The notes under the pieces: generated by a model | Seen by the model: only the letters and a program-made list of their open reading frames with translations | Databases searched by the model: none | Told to the model about the DNA's origin: nothing | DNA from: Streptomyces sp. NRRL F-2580 | GTDB lineage: Bacteria > Actinomycetota > Actinomycetes > Streptomycetales > Streptomycetaceae | DNA length: 64,000 nt | Reading direction: 5' to 3' | Assembly: GCF_000720115.1 (NCBI RefSeq) | Contig: NZ_JOIR01000002.1 | Span: 1 to 64,000 of the forward strand | Made by a program: the position numbers and the translations under genes | In this document: positions 15,862 through 25,174 of the stretch, in pieces | Numbering within the stretch: the stretch's first letter is position 1 | How the letters are laid out: each line of letters begins with the position of its first letter

Positions 15862-18315
15862 ATGACACAGCGGGCGAAGATCGATCAGGACGGGCCGGAA
15901 CGAGCCGGCGCCGCCATCGACGCGGGGGTGGAGCTCGATCCGGTCCACCCGGTGCGCCCACCCGCGCCCCGGTTCAGGCCCGGCGGGCTGACCACCGCCG
16001 AGGTCGCCGAGCGCGTCGCGCGCGGCGACGTCAACGACGTCCCCGTCCGCAGCAGCCGCTCCACCACCGAGATCGTCCGCGCCAACGTCCTCACCCGCTT
16101 CAACGCGATCATCGGCGTCCTCTGGGTGATCATGCTCTTCGTCGCACCGATCCAGGACAGCCTCTTCGGTTTCGTGATCATCGCGAACACCGGCATCGGC
16201 ATCATCCAGGAACTGCGCGCCAAGAAGACCCTCGACGGTCTCGCCGTCATCGGCGAGGCCAAACCCAGCGTGCGCCGCGACGGCCGGACCGCGGAGATCT
16301 CCACCTCCGAGATCGTCCTCGGCGACGTCATCGAGCTCGGCCCCGGCGACAAGGTCGTCGTCGACGGGGCCGTCGGCGAGGCCGAGGGGCTGGAGATCGA
16401 CGAGTCCCTCCTCACCGGCGAGGCCGACCCCGTCCTCAAGAGGCCCGGCGACCCGGTCATGTCCGGGTCGTTCGTCGTCGCCGGCGGCGGCGCGTTCACC
16501 GCCACCAAGGTCGGCCGCGAGGCCTACGCCGCCCAGCTCGCCGAAGAGGCCTCCCGCTTCACGCTCGTCCACTCCGAGCTGCGCTCCGGCATCTCCACGA
16601 TCCTCAAGTACGTCACCTGGATGATGATCCCGACCTCCATCGGCCTGATCATCAGCCAGCTGATCGTCAAGGAGAACAACTTCAAGGACTCCATCGCCCG
16701 GACCGTCGGCGGCATCGTCCCGATGATCCCCGAGGGACTCGTCCTCCTCACCTCCGTGGCCTTCGCCATCGGCGTGATCCGGCTCGGCCGCAAGCAGTGC
16801 CTGGTGCAGGAGCTGCCCGCCATCGAGGGCCTCGCCCGGGTCGACGTGGTCTGCCTCGACAAGACAGGCACCCTCACCGAGGGCGGCATGGACGTCACCG
16901 GGCTGCGCCCGCTCGGCGGCGCGGAGACGGCGTACGTCAAGAAGGTGCTCGGCGCGCTCGGCGAGTCCGATCCGCGGCCCAACGCCAGCCTCCAGGCGAT
17001 CATCGACGCCTACCCCGACAGCGCGGAGTGGCGCTGCACCGAGTCGCTGCCCTTCTCCTCCGCCCGCAAGTACAGCGGCGCCAGCTTCAGCGAGGGCGAC
17101 GGCGAGAACAACACCTGGCTGCTCGGCGCCCCCGACGTACTGCTCCCCGCCGGGGACCCGGCCCTCGAGCAGATCAACGAGCTCAACGAGCAGGGCCTAC
17201 GGGTCCTGCTGCTGGCCCGCTCCGGCCGCGAGCTCGACGACGAGGACGTCGCCACCGGGGTCAGGCCCACCGCCCTGGTCGTCCTGGAGCAGCGGCTACG
17301 GGCCGAGGCCGCCGACACCCTGCGCTACTTCGACGACCAGAACGTCAAGGCTAAGGTCATCTCCGGCGACAACGCGGTCTCCGTCGGCGCCGTCGCCGGC
17401 AAGCTGGGGCTGCCCGGCGCGGAGAACACCGTGGACGCCCGCAAGCTCCCGACCGAACAGGCCGACATGGCGCGGGTCCTCGACGAGAACTCCGTGTTCG
17501 GGCGCGTGAGCCCGCAGCAGAAGCGGGACATGGTCGGGGCCCTCCAGTCCAAGGGCCACACCGTCGCCATGACGGGCGACGGCGTCAACGACGTGCTCGC
17601 CCTCAAGGACGCGGACATCGGCGTCGCCATGGGCTCGGGCTCGGAGGCCACGCGCGCCGTCGCGCAGATTGTCCTGCTCGACAACAGCTTCGCGACCCTC
17701 CCCTCGGTGGTCGCCGAAGGCCGCCGCGTCATCGGCAACATCACCCGGGTCGCGACCCTCTTCCTCACCAAGACGGTCTATTCGGTCCTCCTCGCGATCC
17801 TGGTGGTCTGCTCGCAGGTCGAGTACCCCTTCCTGCCGCGCCACCTGACGCTGCTGTCCACGCTCACCATCGGCATCCCGGCCTTCTTCCTGGCCCTCGC
17901 CCCGAACAAGGAGCGCGCGAAGCCGCACTTCGTGAAACGGGTGATGCGGTACGCGATCCCCGGCGGCGTGATCGCGGCGACGGCCACCTTCATCAGCTAC
18001 CTGATCGCCCGCCACCACTACACCGGCCCGGTCGCCCTGGAGGCCGAGAGCAGCGCGGCGACGCTCACGCTGTTCCTGACCTCGATGTGGGTCCTGGTGA
18101 TCATCGCCCGCCCGTACACGTGGTGGCGGGTGGCCCTGGTCGGCGCGATGGGCGCGGCCTTCCTGACCGTCCTGGTGGTGCCGCAGCTCCAGCACTTCTT
18201 CCAGCTGAAGCTGGAGGGCACGACGATGCCCTGGCTCGCGGTGGCCGTGGCCGCGGCCGCCGCGACCCTGATCGAGTTCACCTTCCGCTGGGTGAACCGC
18301 AAATTTCCGGCCTAG
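15862..18315 (+). CDS. P-type ATPase, CtpE-like (probable calcium transporter)
   Basis: An 817-residue P-type ATPase. The actuator motif is LLTGEADP, the phosphorylation motif CLDKTGTLTEG has the catalytic Asp near residue 333, and the hinge motif is TGDGVNDVLALKDADIGVAMG. Membrane motif PEGL lies in helix 4 (MIPEGLVLLTSVAFAIG). About ten helices are present and there is no N-terminal heavy-metal domain. The layout and the ...QELPAIEGLARVDVVCLDKTG segment match CtpE-type P2 ATPases, which mediate calcium uptake in mycobacteria; the ion here is inferred. A TAACGT hexamer ends seven bases before the ATG, suggesting a leaderless mRNA. Monocistronic. Confidence 0.9.
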   Translation: MTQRAKIDQDGPERAGAAIDAGVELDPVHPVRPPAPRFRPGGLTTAEVAERVARGDVNDVPVRSSRSTTEIVRANVLTRFNAIIGVLWVIMLFVAPIQDSLFGFVIIANTGIGIIQELRAKKTLDGLAVIGEAKPSVRRDGRTAEISTSEIVLGDVIELGPGDKVVVDGAVGEAEGLEIDESLLTGEADPVLKRPGDPVMSGSFVVAGGGAFTATKVGREAYAAQLAEEASRFTLVHSELRSGISTILKYVTWMMIPTSIGLIISQLIVKENNFKDSIARTVGGIVPMIPEGLVLLTSVAFAIGVIRLGRKQCLVQELPAIEGLARVDVVCLDKTGTLTEGGMDVTGLRPLGGAETAYVKKVLGALGESDPRPNASLQAIIDAYPDSAEWRCTESLPFSSARKYSGASFSEGDGENNTWLLGAPDVLLPAGDPALEQINELNEQGLRVLLLARSGRELDDEDVATGVRPTALVVLEQRLRAEAADTLRYFDDQNVKAKVISGDNAVSVGAVAGKLGLPGAENTVDARKLPTEQADMARVLDENSVFGRVSPQQKRDMVGALQSKGHTVAMTGDGVNDVLALKDADIGVAMGSGSEATRAVAQIVLLDNSFATLPSVVAEGRRVIGNITRVATLFLTKTVYSVLLAILVVCSQVEYPFLPRHLTLLSTLTIGIPAFFLALAPNKERAKPHFVKRVMRYAIPGGVIAATATFISYLIARHHYTGPVALEAESSAATLTLFLTSMWVLVIIARPYTWWRVALVGAMGAAFLTVLVVPQLQHFFQLKLEGTTMPWLAVAVAAAAATLIEFTFRWVNRKFPA

Positions 18316-18407
18316 TTGACTCGTTGTTCGTTTGTCCGTGTGAACCGGTGCACCTTCTGAAAGATTGCGACTGATCCACCGTCGTATTCCCAGGGGGGAA
18401 CCAGCAC

Positions 18408-20072
18408 ATGACACCTCGCGCATTACCGGCAGCGGCCCTGGCCCTGGCGCTCGGCCTCGCGGCCGCCGCGCCGGCGGCCGCCGCGCCGGACCCGGCGACA
18501 CCGAAGGTCTCGACACCCCGAACCAGCCCCACGCCCGGTTTCGCCGGTGACAACAGGTACTCCGACTGCGACACCGACCCGTATTCCGGGGCGGGAGCCG
18601 GCTGGGTCGGCCTGTCCGACGTCACGGCCACCGTCAGTGCCGTCTCGCCGTCGGGCGTCCAGCTCCAGACGACGTTCCAGCTCTGGGACGCCTCGTACGG
18701 GGGCAGCCGGACCGACCACCCGACCTCCTGGTCCACGGTCCCCGAAGCCGGCACCATGTTCGCCCGCGACCTCCTGAAGGACGGCGGCCAGTACGCCTGG
18801 CGCGCCCGCAGCACCGACGGGAAGCTGACCAGCCCGTACACGGCTTGGTGCCACTTTCGCGTGGACCACGCGCCGCCGACCGCCGAGGTCACCACGGACG
18901 CCTCCCCCAAGAAGGTCGGAGAGGAGGCGACCTTCACCCTGAAGGGCACCGACACCGGCTCGGAGATCGCTTGCGCCCGATGGCAGCCGACCGGGACGTT
19001 CAGCGCCGGCTGGCGCTGCTCGGACGAGGCGACCGACCCGCGTGTCGTCCGGCTCACGGACGGCGCGCTCGACATCAAGGTCAAGCCCACCACCTGGGGC
19101 AGCCAGTCCGTCTACCTCCAGACGATGGACAACGCGGGCAACGTCTCCCAGCCCGCCAAGGTGGACTACTACGCACAGCCGAACACCGCTCCTGCCGCCT
19201 TCGGCGACATCGACGCCGACGGCAGGCCGGACGTCCTCGTCCCGGATGCCGCGGGCCATCTCCGCAAGTGGGGATCGAACCCGCTGGACACCCCGAGCGC
19301 ACGCCGGCAGGGTGCCCCGGGCGGCGGTGAGAACTGGGCGGCAGTCCAGTACACCCACCGCGGCACCCTGGGTTACCAGCAGGTGGACGACCTGCTGGCC
19401 CACGCCCCGGGCGGCTCGGCCCTCAGCCTGTTCCGGAACGACGGGGACGGCCTGTTCACGGAGCGGGCGTCCATCTCCGTCGGCAAGCCGACCGTCTGCC
19501 GGAGCGCGGTGCGCCTGATCATCGACTGCGAACGGCACGGTCTCGGCTCCGACTGGTCGAAGGTCACGCAGATCGCGGCGTACGGATCCCCCCGGGGCGA
19601 CAGCGCCGTCCGGGGCGTCCTGCCGCGCACCTCGGTGCTGTTCGTGGAGAACGGCCGCCTGTGGCTGGCGGAGCGAGGGGCCACGAACGACCTGAACGAC
19701 GAGGCGATCCTCATCTCGGGCAACGACGACCGCTGGGCCGGCCAGGAGCTGCTCACTCCGGGGCGGGCCCAGGGAACGGACTTCCCCACCCTGTGGGCCC
19801 GCTCCCGGCAGGACGGCAAGATCCGCGCGTTCTCCCTCACCGGTACTCCGGACGCCCCGGTGTTCTCCGCCTTCGCCGACCCGGCCGCCGCGCCCGTGCT
19901 GACGACACTGGCCCCGGGCGCGCACCCGCGCGTCGGTTCCGACGGGGACCTCACCGGTGACGGCCTGCCGGACCTCTGGTCCGCGGATGCCGCCGGCAAG
20001 GTCACCGTCTTCCCGGGCAGGGGTGCGGCCACCCCGTACCCGGCGGTGACGGGCTTCGGCCCGGCGATCTGA
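18408..20072 (+). CDS. secreted FG-GAP/VCBS-repeat protein
   Basis: A 554-residue protein with an AGGGGGG Shine-Dalgarno. A signal peptide (to AAAAPAAAAA, about residue 26) is followed by fibronectin/Ig-like beta domains up to about residue 265 (YAWRARSTDGKLTSPYTAWCHFRVD; SVYLQTMDNAGNVSQPAKVDYY). The rest is calcium-binding FG-GAP/VCBS units with D-x-D-G motifs (GDIDADGRPDVLVPDAAGHL near 268; GDLTGDGLPDLWSADAAGKV near 518). It is probably extracellular, adhesive or carbohydrate-associated, with no catalytic site recognised. Such proteins are common and functionally unknown in Streptomyces. A strong convergent terminator follows. Confidence 0.88.
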   Translation: MTPRALPAAALALALGLAAAAPAAAAPDPATPKVSTPRTSPTPGFAGDNRYSDCDTDPYSGAGAGWVGLSDVTATVSAVSPSGVQLQTTFQLWDASYGGSRTDHPTSWSTVPEAGTMFARDLLKDGGQYAWRARSTDGKLTSPYTAWCHFRVDHAPPTAEVTTDASPKKVGEEATFTLKGTDTGSEIACARWQPTGTFSAGWRCSDEATDPRVVRLTDGALDIKVKPTTWGSQSVYLQTMDNAGNVSQPAKVDYYAQPNTAPAAFGDIDADGRPDVLVPDAAGHLRKWGSNPLDTPSARRQGAPGGGENWAAVQYTHRGTLGYQQVDDLLAHAPGGSALSLFRNDGDGLFTERASISVGKPTVCRSAVRLIIDCERHGLGSDWSKVTQIAAYGSPRGDSAVRGVLPRTSVLFVENGRLWLAERGATNDLNDEAILISGNDDRWAGQELLTPGRAQGTDFPTLWARSRQDGKIRAFSLTGTPDAPVFSAFADPAAAPVLTTLAPGAHPRVGSDGDLTGDGLPDLWSADAAGKVTVFPGRGAATPYPAVTGFGPAI

Positions 20073-20097
20073 CGGGCGGGCACCACACCGGCACATC

Positions 20098-20127
20098 CCT
20101 CCGGCGCCCCGCAGCGGGCGCCGGAGG
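20098..20127. terminator. bidirectional hairpin terminator
   Basis: CCTCCGGCGCCC (20098-20109) and GGGCGCCGGAGG (20116-20127) form a perfect 12-base stem with a 6-base loop, followed by GCGTTTCGG. It separates the convergent FG-GAP protein and NTF2-like genes. Confidence 0.88.
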
Positions 20128-20141
20128 CGTTTCGGCACGCG

Positions 20142-20570
20142 CTAGGCGAGGCCCTCGGCCTGTAGGCCGGCGAGGACTGCTTGGCCCAGGGCCTGGACGG
20201 CGGACTGGGGGCGGACCATCACCGTGAACTCCTTGACGCGGCCCGTCCCGTCGAACTGGAGCAGGTCGATGCCGTGGATCTGCTTGCCGTCCACGGTGGC
20301 GCGGAAGGCCAGGATCGCCGAGGGGGCCTGCGTGCCGTCGGCGCTCGTCTCGGCCGTGCCCTCGAAGTGGCCGACGTAGCGGAAGTCCTCGAAGATCCGC
20401 AACAGGACCCCGAAGAGGCCCAGCACCATGGGGCGGCCCTCGAAGGGGGTGAACTTCACCGGGCTGTAGAACCGGACGTCCTCGGTGAACACGTCCTCCA
20501 CCGCGCTGAGATCGCGCTTCTCCACGGCTGCGCGGAAGCGTTCGGCGGTCTGCTGGTCCAGTTCCCTCAT
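20142..20570 (-). CDS. NTF2-like/SnoaL-type protein
   Basis: A 142-residue protein with an AGGAGGGG ribosome site. The cone-shaped NTF2 fold is indicated by FRAAVEKRDLSAVEDVFTEDVRFYSPV at the N-terminus and by strands such as ILAFRATVDGKQIHGIDLLQFDGTGRVKEFTVMVRP. It has the usual length of the family. Members include isomerases, cyclases and ligand-binding proteins, and the catalytic function cannot be assigned here. It is divergent from padR with an AT-rich palindromic region between the starts, so PadR probably controls it. Confidence 0.85.
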   Translation of the reverse strand: MRELDQQTAERFRAAVEKRDLSAVEDVFTEDVRFYSPVKFTPFEGRPMVLGLFGVLLRIFEDFRYVGHFEGTAETSADGTQAPSAILAFRATVDGKQIHGIDLLQFDGTGRVKEFTVMVRPQSAVQALGQAVLAGLQAEGLA

Positions 20571-20580
20571 GGCCCCTCCT

Positions 20581-20618
20581 CATACTCATTAAATTGAGTA
20601 GTCATATTCATGAGTATG
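20581..20618. promoter_or_regulatory. AT-rich operator cluster between NTF2-like gene and padR
   Basis: CATACTCAT (20581-20589) and ATGAGTATG (20610-20618) are exact 9-base inverted arms. Between them lie ACTCA-N6-TGAGT (20584-20599) and a nearly perfect CATATTCATGAGTATG (20603-20618). This AT-rich island stands out from its surroundings and overlaps the NTF2-gene leader, as expected for a PadR site regulating both directions. Confidence 0.75.
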
Positions 20619-20656
20619 ATGCGGGGGAGGGCGAGGAAAGGGAAGGGGCTGCCGCG

Positions 20657-21223
20657 ATGGCCTTGAGGCACGCCGTACTGGCGGCGCTGCTGGACGGCGA
20701 GTACAGCGGGTACGAGCTGGCGAAGTCGTTCGACATCGGCGTCGCCAACTTCTGGCACGCCTCGCCCCAGCAGCTTTACGCCGAGCTGACCAAGCTGGAG
20801 AGGGACGGGCTGGTCGAGGGCCGCCAGGTGGTCCAGGAGGGTCGGCCCAACAAGCGGATGTTCCAGGTCACCGACGCCGGCCGCGCCGAGCTGGAGGACT
20901 TCGCCGCGGCCGCGTCGAAGCCGCCGGTCATCCGGGACGACCTCCTCGTCAAGGTCCAGAACGCCGACCGGATCGGTACCGCGCCGGTGATCGAGCAGCT
21001 CGAGGAGCGGGCGGCCGCGGCCGAGGCCAAGATCGAGCTCCTCGGCAGGGTGCTGCGCAAGATGCGCGGCGACCTGGACGAGGAGGAGTACCTGCTCCGC
21101 GGCGAGCGGATCGGCGGGTACCTGACGGGCCTGCGCGGCATCGCCTTCGAGCAGGGCCACCGCGACTGGTGCCGCCGCAGTGCGGCCGTCCTGAGGGAGA
21201 GGTCGAACCGTGCCGAACGGTGA
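20657..21223 (+). CDS. PadR-family transcriptional regulator
   Basis: A 188-residue protein from ATG 20657 (MALRHAVLAALLDGEYSGYELAKSF), the canonical PadR N-terminus; in-frame codons further upstream run through the operator. The winged helix covers about 1-85, with QLYAELTKLERDGLVEGRQVVQEGRPNKRMFQVTDAGRAEL. A long C-terminal helix (about 110-185) dimerises. It likely represses itself and the divergent NTF2-like gene, perhaps responding to a small aromatic or drug ligand. The next gene, an SGNH hydrolase, starts inside its last codons (14-base overlap), so they share an mRNA. Confidence 0.93.
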   Translation: MALRHAVLAALLDGEYSGYELAKSFDIGVANFWHASPQQLYAELTKLERDGLVEGRQVVQEGRPNKRMFQVTDAGRAELEDFAAAASKPPVIRDDLLVKVQNADRIGTAPVIEQLEERAAAAEAKIELLGRVLRKMRGDLDEEEYLLRGERIGGYLTGLRGIAFEQGHRDWCRRSAAVLRERSNRAER

Positions 21224-22031
21224 GTACCTGCGCTACGTCGCCCTGGGCGACAGTCAGACCGAAGGCCTCGGCGACGGGGACGACACGGCGGGTCTGCGCG
21301 GCTTCGCCGACCGGCTCGCCGGACACCTGACGGCCGTCAACCCCGGCCTCCAGTACGCCAATCTGGCCGTACGGGGACGCCTCGCCGGCCAGGTCCGCGC
21401 CGAACAGCTCGGCCCCGCCCTGGCCCTGCGCCCCGACCTGGCCACCGTCGTCGCCGGCGTCAACGACATGCTCCGGCCCCGGTTCGACGCCGCGGAGGTC
21501 GCCGCGCAGCTGGAGGAGATGTTCGCCGCGCTCACGGCCGCCGGCGCCCACGTGGCGACCGTGACCTTCCCCGACCTGGGCAGGATCGTGCCCCTGGCCC
21601 GGCCCGTCTCGCCCCGCATAGCCGACCTCAACGACCGCATCCGCGCCGCGGCCGCCCGCCACGGGGTCACCGTCGCCGAGACCGCCCGGCCGGCCGCCGT
21701 GAACGACCCGCGGATGTGGACCACGGACCGCCTCCACGCCAGCCCCGTCGGCCACGAACGGATCGCCGCGGCCCTCGCGCACGCCCTCCGCCTGCCCGGC
21801 AGCGACGACAGCTGGACCCTGCCCCTGCCGCCGCGGTCGCACCCCGCCGGCCGGTCCGCCGCCGCGGCCGCCGCGGCCGAACTGCGCTGGGCCACCGGGT
21901 TCCTCGGCCCCTGGCTGGGCCGCCGGCTGCGCGGCCGCTCCTCCGGCGACGGCCGCACCGCGAAGCGCCCCCGGCTGCTGCCGCTGAACGCGACGCCCAC
22001 CGACGCCGCGCCTCAGCCGAACCACCCCTAG
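21210..22031 (+). CDS. SGNH/GDSL hydrolase with Ala/Arg-rich tail
   Basis: A 273-residue protein from GTG 21210, with GAGGGAGAGG nine bases upstream. Block I is ALGDSQTEG (Ser nucleophile), block III is GVNDML (Asn of the oxyanion hole), and block V is DRLHASPVGH (Asp/His of the triad), so the catalytic set is complete. Residues about 205-273 form a Pro/Ala/Arg-rich extension without clear fold. No signal peptide, so cytoplasmic. Overlap with padR suggests that the hydrolase is part of the PadR-controlled response. Confidence 0.9.
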   Translation: MPNGEYLRYVALGDSQTEGLGDGDDTAGLRGFADRLAGHLTAVNPGLQYANLAVRGRLAGQVRAEQLGPALALRPDLATVVAGVNDMLRPRFDAAEVAAQLEEMFAALTAAGAHVATVTFPDLGRIVPLARPVSPRIADLNDRIRAAAARHGVTVAETARPAAVNDPRMWTTDRLHASPVGHERIAAALAHALRLPGSDDSWTLPLPPRSHPAGRSAAAAAAAELRWATGFLGPWLGRRLRGRSSGDGRTAKRPRLLPLNATPTDAAPQPNHP

Positions 22032-22042
22032 TCCGACCAGCC

Positions 22043-25000
22043 TCAGTCGAACCAGCGGTCCCGCGCCAGTTCCGCCGTGCGCGACGGGTCCTCCAGCAGC
22101 GCCGCCACCTCGAAGCGGCGCGGCCACTGACCCGCCGCCCAGGCGAGACCGGCCGCCACGCCCTCCAGCGTGGACGCGTGGAGGGTGCCGTCGGGGGTGC
22201 GGCGCCAGTCGAGTTCCGTGCCGCCGGCGACCAGCTCCTCGTGCTCCACGTACGTCACCGGGGTGGCCGGGCCCAGCAGCACGCGCACCGACTCCGGGAC
22301 CTCGTGCACCTCACCCGGCGTCGTCACCTCCGCCGGGACCGTCTCCGACAGGCGGCGTACCTGGAGAAGCTCCGCGAGGTCCGCCGCGCGGGACGGCGGT
22401 ACCGGCAGCAGCGGGAGCCCCGCCGTCAGCGGCAGCAGGTCCGGGGCGTCCGCGATCACGGCGTCGGCCGCGTCCACCACACGGACCTCGCCGTCCACCA
22501 CCGCGCGCAGCTCGTCCGGCAGGGTGACCTGCTCGGGGTCCAGATCGGCCAGCGCCCCGTACAGGCCGTGCAGCTGCCGGCCCGTCACCTCGCGCTCCGG
22601 GTCGGCGAGCCGGGCCAGCAGCTCGGCCGCGCCGCCGGGCTCGTCCAGCAGGGCCGCCACGGTGGTCCGTACGCCCAGCGCCCGCAGGACCTGCTCGTCC
22701 TCGAAGCCCGTGGCGTCCGCCGGGGTGTAGAGGCCCGCCAGCAGCGGGTCGCCGCCCGCCGCGCGCAGGCCGGCCGGGCGGCGGCCGTCGAGCACCGGGT
22801 GGTCGCGCAGCCACCACGCGGTGTACGAGCGCACGGACTGCGTGGTGCCGTCCGGCAGCAGCACCCGTACGGGCTGGGTCAGCGCGTCGCGCAGCGGCGG
22901 CTGCGCGAGCATCGCCAGGGCCTGCGGCCAGCAGTCGTCGTCGACCAGGTCGAGGTCCCGCACGGCGACCAGCTCGGTCGCCACCGGCGGCACCGGGGTG
23001 TCCGGCAGCTGGTCCAGCAGGTCCTCGCACCACACGTCCACCGCGTCCAGCAGTCCCGCGTCGTCCGGCTCGGCGAAATCCCCCTCGCGGGGCTCCAGTT
23101 CGTCCGGGTCGAGCACCACGTCGGTGGCGCGCACCAGCTGGAACGTCGCGAGCACCCCGCAGGCGGTGAGCGGGCCCTCGCCCCACCGCTGCGCCAGCTC
23201 GGCGTCCACGTACGGGACCTCGTCCTCGCGGATGACGGAGGCGAGCGCCGAGCCCGGCATCAGCAGTTCGCCCGCCGGGACCAGTTCGCCGTCCTCGTCG
23301 GGCAGGGCCAGCGCGCCCAGCCAGGGCTCGTCGCCCGGCGCCAGATCGGCGTCCCGGGCCAGCCCCAGGACGACCTCGGCCAGCTCGTCGGCGTCCAGGG
23401 TGTCCGCGTCCTCGTCCCAGACCTCCCCGGCGTCGAGGGAGCCGGCGACGGCGGCCCGCACCTGCGGGGTCGTCAGCACGGCCCGCGCCGTGGCCGGCAG
23501 GGCTCCGAGCTTCTCCAGCAGCGGGTGCGCCGCGTCCGGGTGGGCCACCTTCAGCCCCAGCCGGGCCAGGTCCGCCGGGGTGTCCGCGTACGGCAGCAGG
23601 ACGTGGCGCGGCCCGATCGTCGTGCGGCCGTCGGCGAGCGGCACGGGCAGCCCGGACAGCCGGTCGGGGTCCACCCCGGCGAGGCTGTCGTAGAGCCGGT
23701 GCCACCACTCGGGGGTGCGCTCGATGCCGGCGATCCGCTCGATCGCATCGCCCAGCGGGAGCCGGCCCACGCCCAGGGTGCGCAGCTCGGCGCGGCGCTC
23801 CAGGCCCGCCGGCAGCAGCGTCGGCAGGACCTCGGCGAGGACGCGTACGGTGTCGGCCCCCGCGCCCTCCACCACCTCGGCCTCGAAGGGGCGCAGGGCC
23901 GCGCGCTCCTCGGCGTGCTCGGGCGGTGCGGCCGGCGCGAGGAAGGCCGTACGGGGGAGCCGCTGGAGCACGGCGGCGCGCAGGGCCCCGTCCAGTGCGC
24001 CCTTGCCGAGCGGGCCGGGGACCAGGTCGACGAGGCCGGTGCTCACCGGGTCCCAGGCGCCGAGGAGTTCGGCGTACGCGTCGGCTGCGCGCTCCACGAG
24101 GAAGTCGGTCAGCGGCCCGGGCGCGGGGTGCCGGCGGGTGGTGTCCAGCGGCAGGGTCGCGATGAGCAGGGCCGGGATGCCCAGGGGCTCGTCGGTGGGG
24201 GTCGGCGCGTGCACCACGGGCGCCGTGGCCGGGCGCAGCGGGGCGCCCTCGGAGTCGACGGGCACGGCCCAGGACACCGCCCAGGCGGGGCGCAGCCGTT
24301 CCTCGACGGGCCGGTCGGCGAGCAGGGCGCGCTCGATGGGGCCGCCGTGGCGGACGGTGCGCCAGCGGCTGGTGCGGGTGCCGGACGCGGTGGTGTCCTC
24401 GATGACGGTGTAGGGGCCCTCGTCGCGCCGGTACAGCGCGCGGGAGCCGCCGGAGGGGGTCTCCACCACGACTTCGTGCAGCCCGGGCAGGGTGAGCAGC
24501 AGGGCGTCGTCGATGCCCGCCAGCAGCCGCTCCACCAGGTCCTCGGCGGCGGCGTCGCGCAGCGGGAGGACCACGACGGTGTCGTAGCCGTCGGGGGCGG
24601 TGCCCTCGGCGGGCAACGGCAGCCGCAGCAGCGGGACGTGGCCGTCGCGGCGGCGCAGTTCGTCGCCGAGGCCGGGGCTGCCGACGGCGGCACCCCGGGC
24701 CAGTTCGCGGGCCTCGGCCAGGGACCAGCGGACGCCGCCGTGCCGGCCGAGGACCGCGGGTTCGTCGCAGACGGCGAGGACGGCCGCGAAGCCGACGCCG
24801 AAGCGGCCGACGCTGTCACCGGAGGGCTCCCGCTTGGCGGAGGCGCGCAGGGTGCTCAGCGACTCCACGCCCGTCGCGTCGAGCGGGGCGCCGGTGTTGG
24901 CGACGGCGAGCAGGGCGCGGCCGTTCTCGCCCTCGTGCAGGGTGAGCCGCAGCCGGCCGGGCACCTTGGCCCGGGCCGCGGCGTCGGCGGCGTTCTGCGC

Positions 25001-25174
25001 CAGCTCGATGACGAGCCGGTCCCGGTAGCCGCCGAGCGCGAGGTCCTCCTCGGCGTTGGCGTCCTCGCGGAACCGGGCCGGGCCCGCGCCCCAGGCGTCG
25101 AGCACCCCGCGCCGCAGCCGGGCCGTGCCGAAGGGGTCCACGCCGCTCTGTGCCGCCGTCACTCGCACGCTCAC
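22043..25174 (-). CDS. sacsin/Hsp90-like (GHKL) ATPase, large
   Basis: A 1043-residue protein from GTG 25174; a GGAGG lies seven bases upstream, while the open frame further upstream lacks this. Residues 35-200 form a GHKL ATP-binding domain like the N-terminal domain of sacsin and Hsp90: the N-box is ELAQNAADA (57-65), the G1 region VANTGAPL (91-98) has Asn in place of the usual Asp, and the G2 loop is GRFGVGFAAVL (about 123-133). The remaining 850 residues are acidic, Leu/Ala-rich and show no clear family. It is probably a cytoplasmic ATP-dependent chaperone-like protein. Related proteins are annotated simply as 'ATP-binding' or 'molecular chaperone' in Streptomyces, and the partner is unknown. 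Confidence 0.85.
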   Translation of the reverse strand: MSVRVTAAQSGVDPFGTARLRRGVLDAWGAGPARFREDANAEEDLALGGYRDRLVIELAQNAADAAARAKVPGRLRLTLHEGENGRALLAVANTGAPLDATGVESLSTLRASAKREPSGDSVGRFGVGFAAVLAVCDEPAVLGRHGGVRWSLAEARELARGAAVGSPGLGDELRRRDGHVPLLRLPLPAEGTAPDGYDTVVVLPLRDAAAEDLVERLLAGIDDALLLTLPGLHEVVVETPSGGSRALYRRDEGPYTVIEDTTASGTRTSRWRTVRHGGPIERALLADRPVEERLRPAWAVSWAVPVDSEGAPLRPATAPVVHAPTPTDEPLGIPALLIATLPLDTTRRHPAPGPLTDFLVERAADAYAELLGAWDPVSTGLVDLVPGPLGKGALDGALRAAVLQRLPRTAFLAPAAPPEHAEERAALRPFEAEVVEGAGADTVRVLAEVLPTLLPAGLERRAELRTLGVGRLPLGDAIERIAGIERTPEWWHRLYDSLAGVDPDRLSGLPVPLADGRTTIGPRHVLLPYADTPADLARLGLKVAHPDAAHPLLEKLGALPATARAVLTTPQVRAAVAGSLDAGEVWDEDADTLDADELAEVVLGLARDADLAPGDEPWLGALALPDEDGELVPAGELLMPGSALASVIREDEVPYVDAELAQRWGEGPLTACGVLATFQLVRATDVVLDPDELEPREGDFAEPDDAGLLDAVDVWCEDLLDQLPDTPVPPVATELVAVRDLDLVDDDCWPQALAMLAQPPLRDALTQPVRVLLPDGTTQSVRSYTAWWLRDHPVLDGRRPAGLRAAGGDPLLAGLYTPADATGFEDEQVLRALGVRTTVAALLDEPGGAAELLARLADPEREVTGRQLHGLYGALADLDPEQVTLPDELRAVVDGEVRVVDAADAVIADAPDLLPLTAGLPLLPVPPSRAADLAELLQVRRLSETVPAEVTTPGEVHEVPESVRVLLGPATPVTYVEHEELVAGGTELDWRRTPDGTLHASTLEGVAAGLAWAAGQWPRRFEVAALLEDPSRTAELARDRWFD

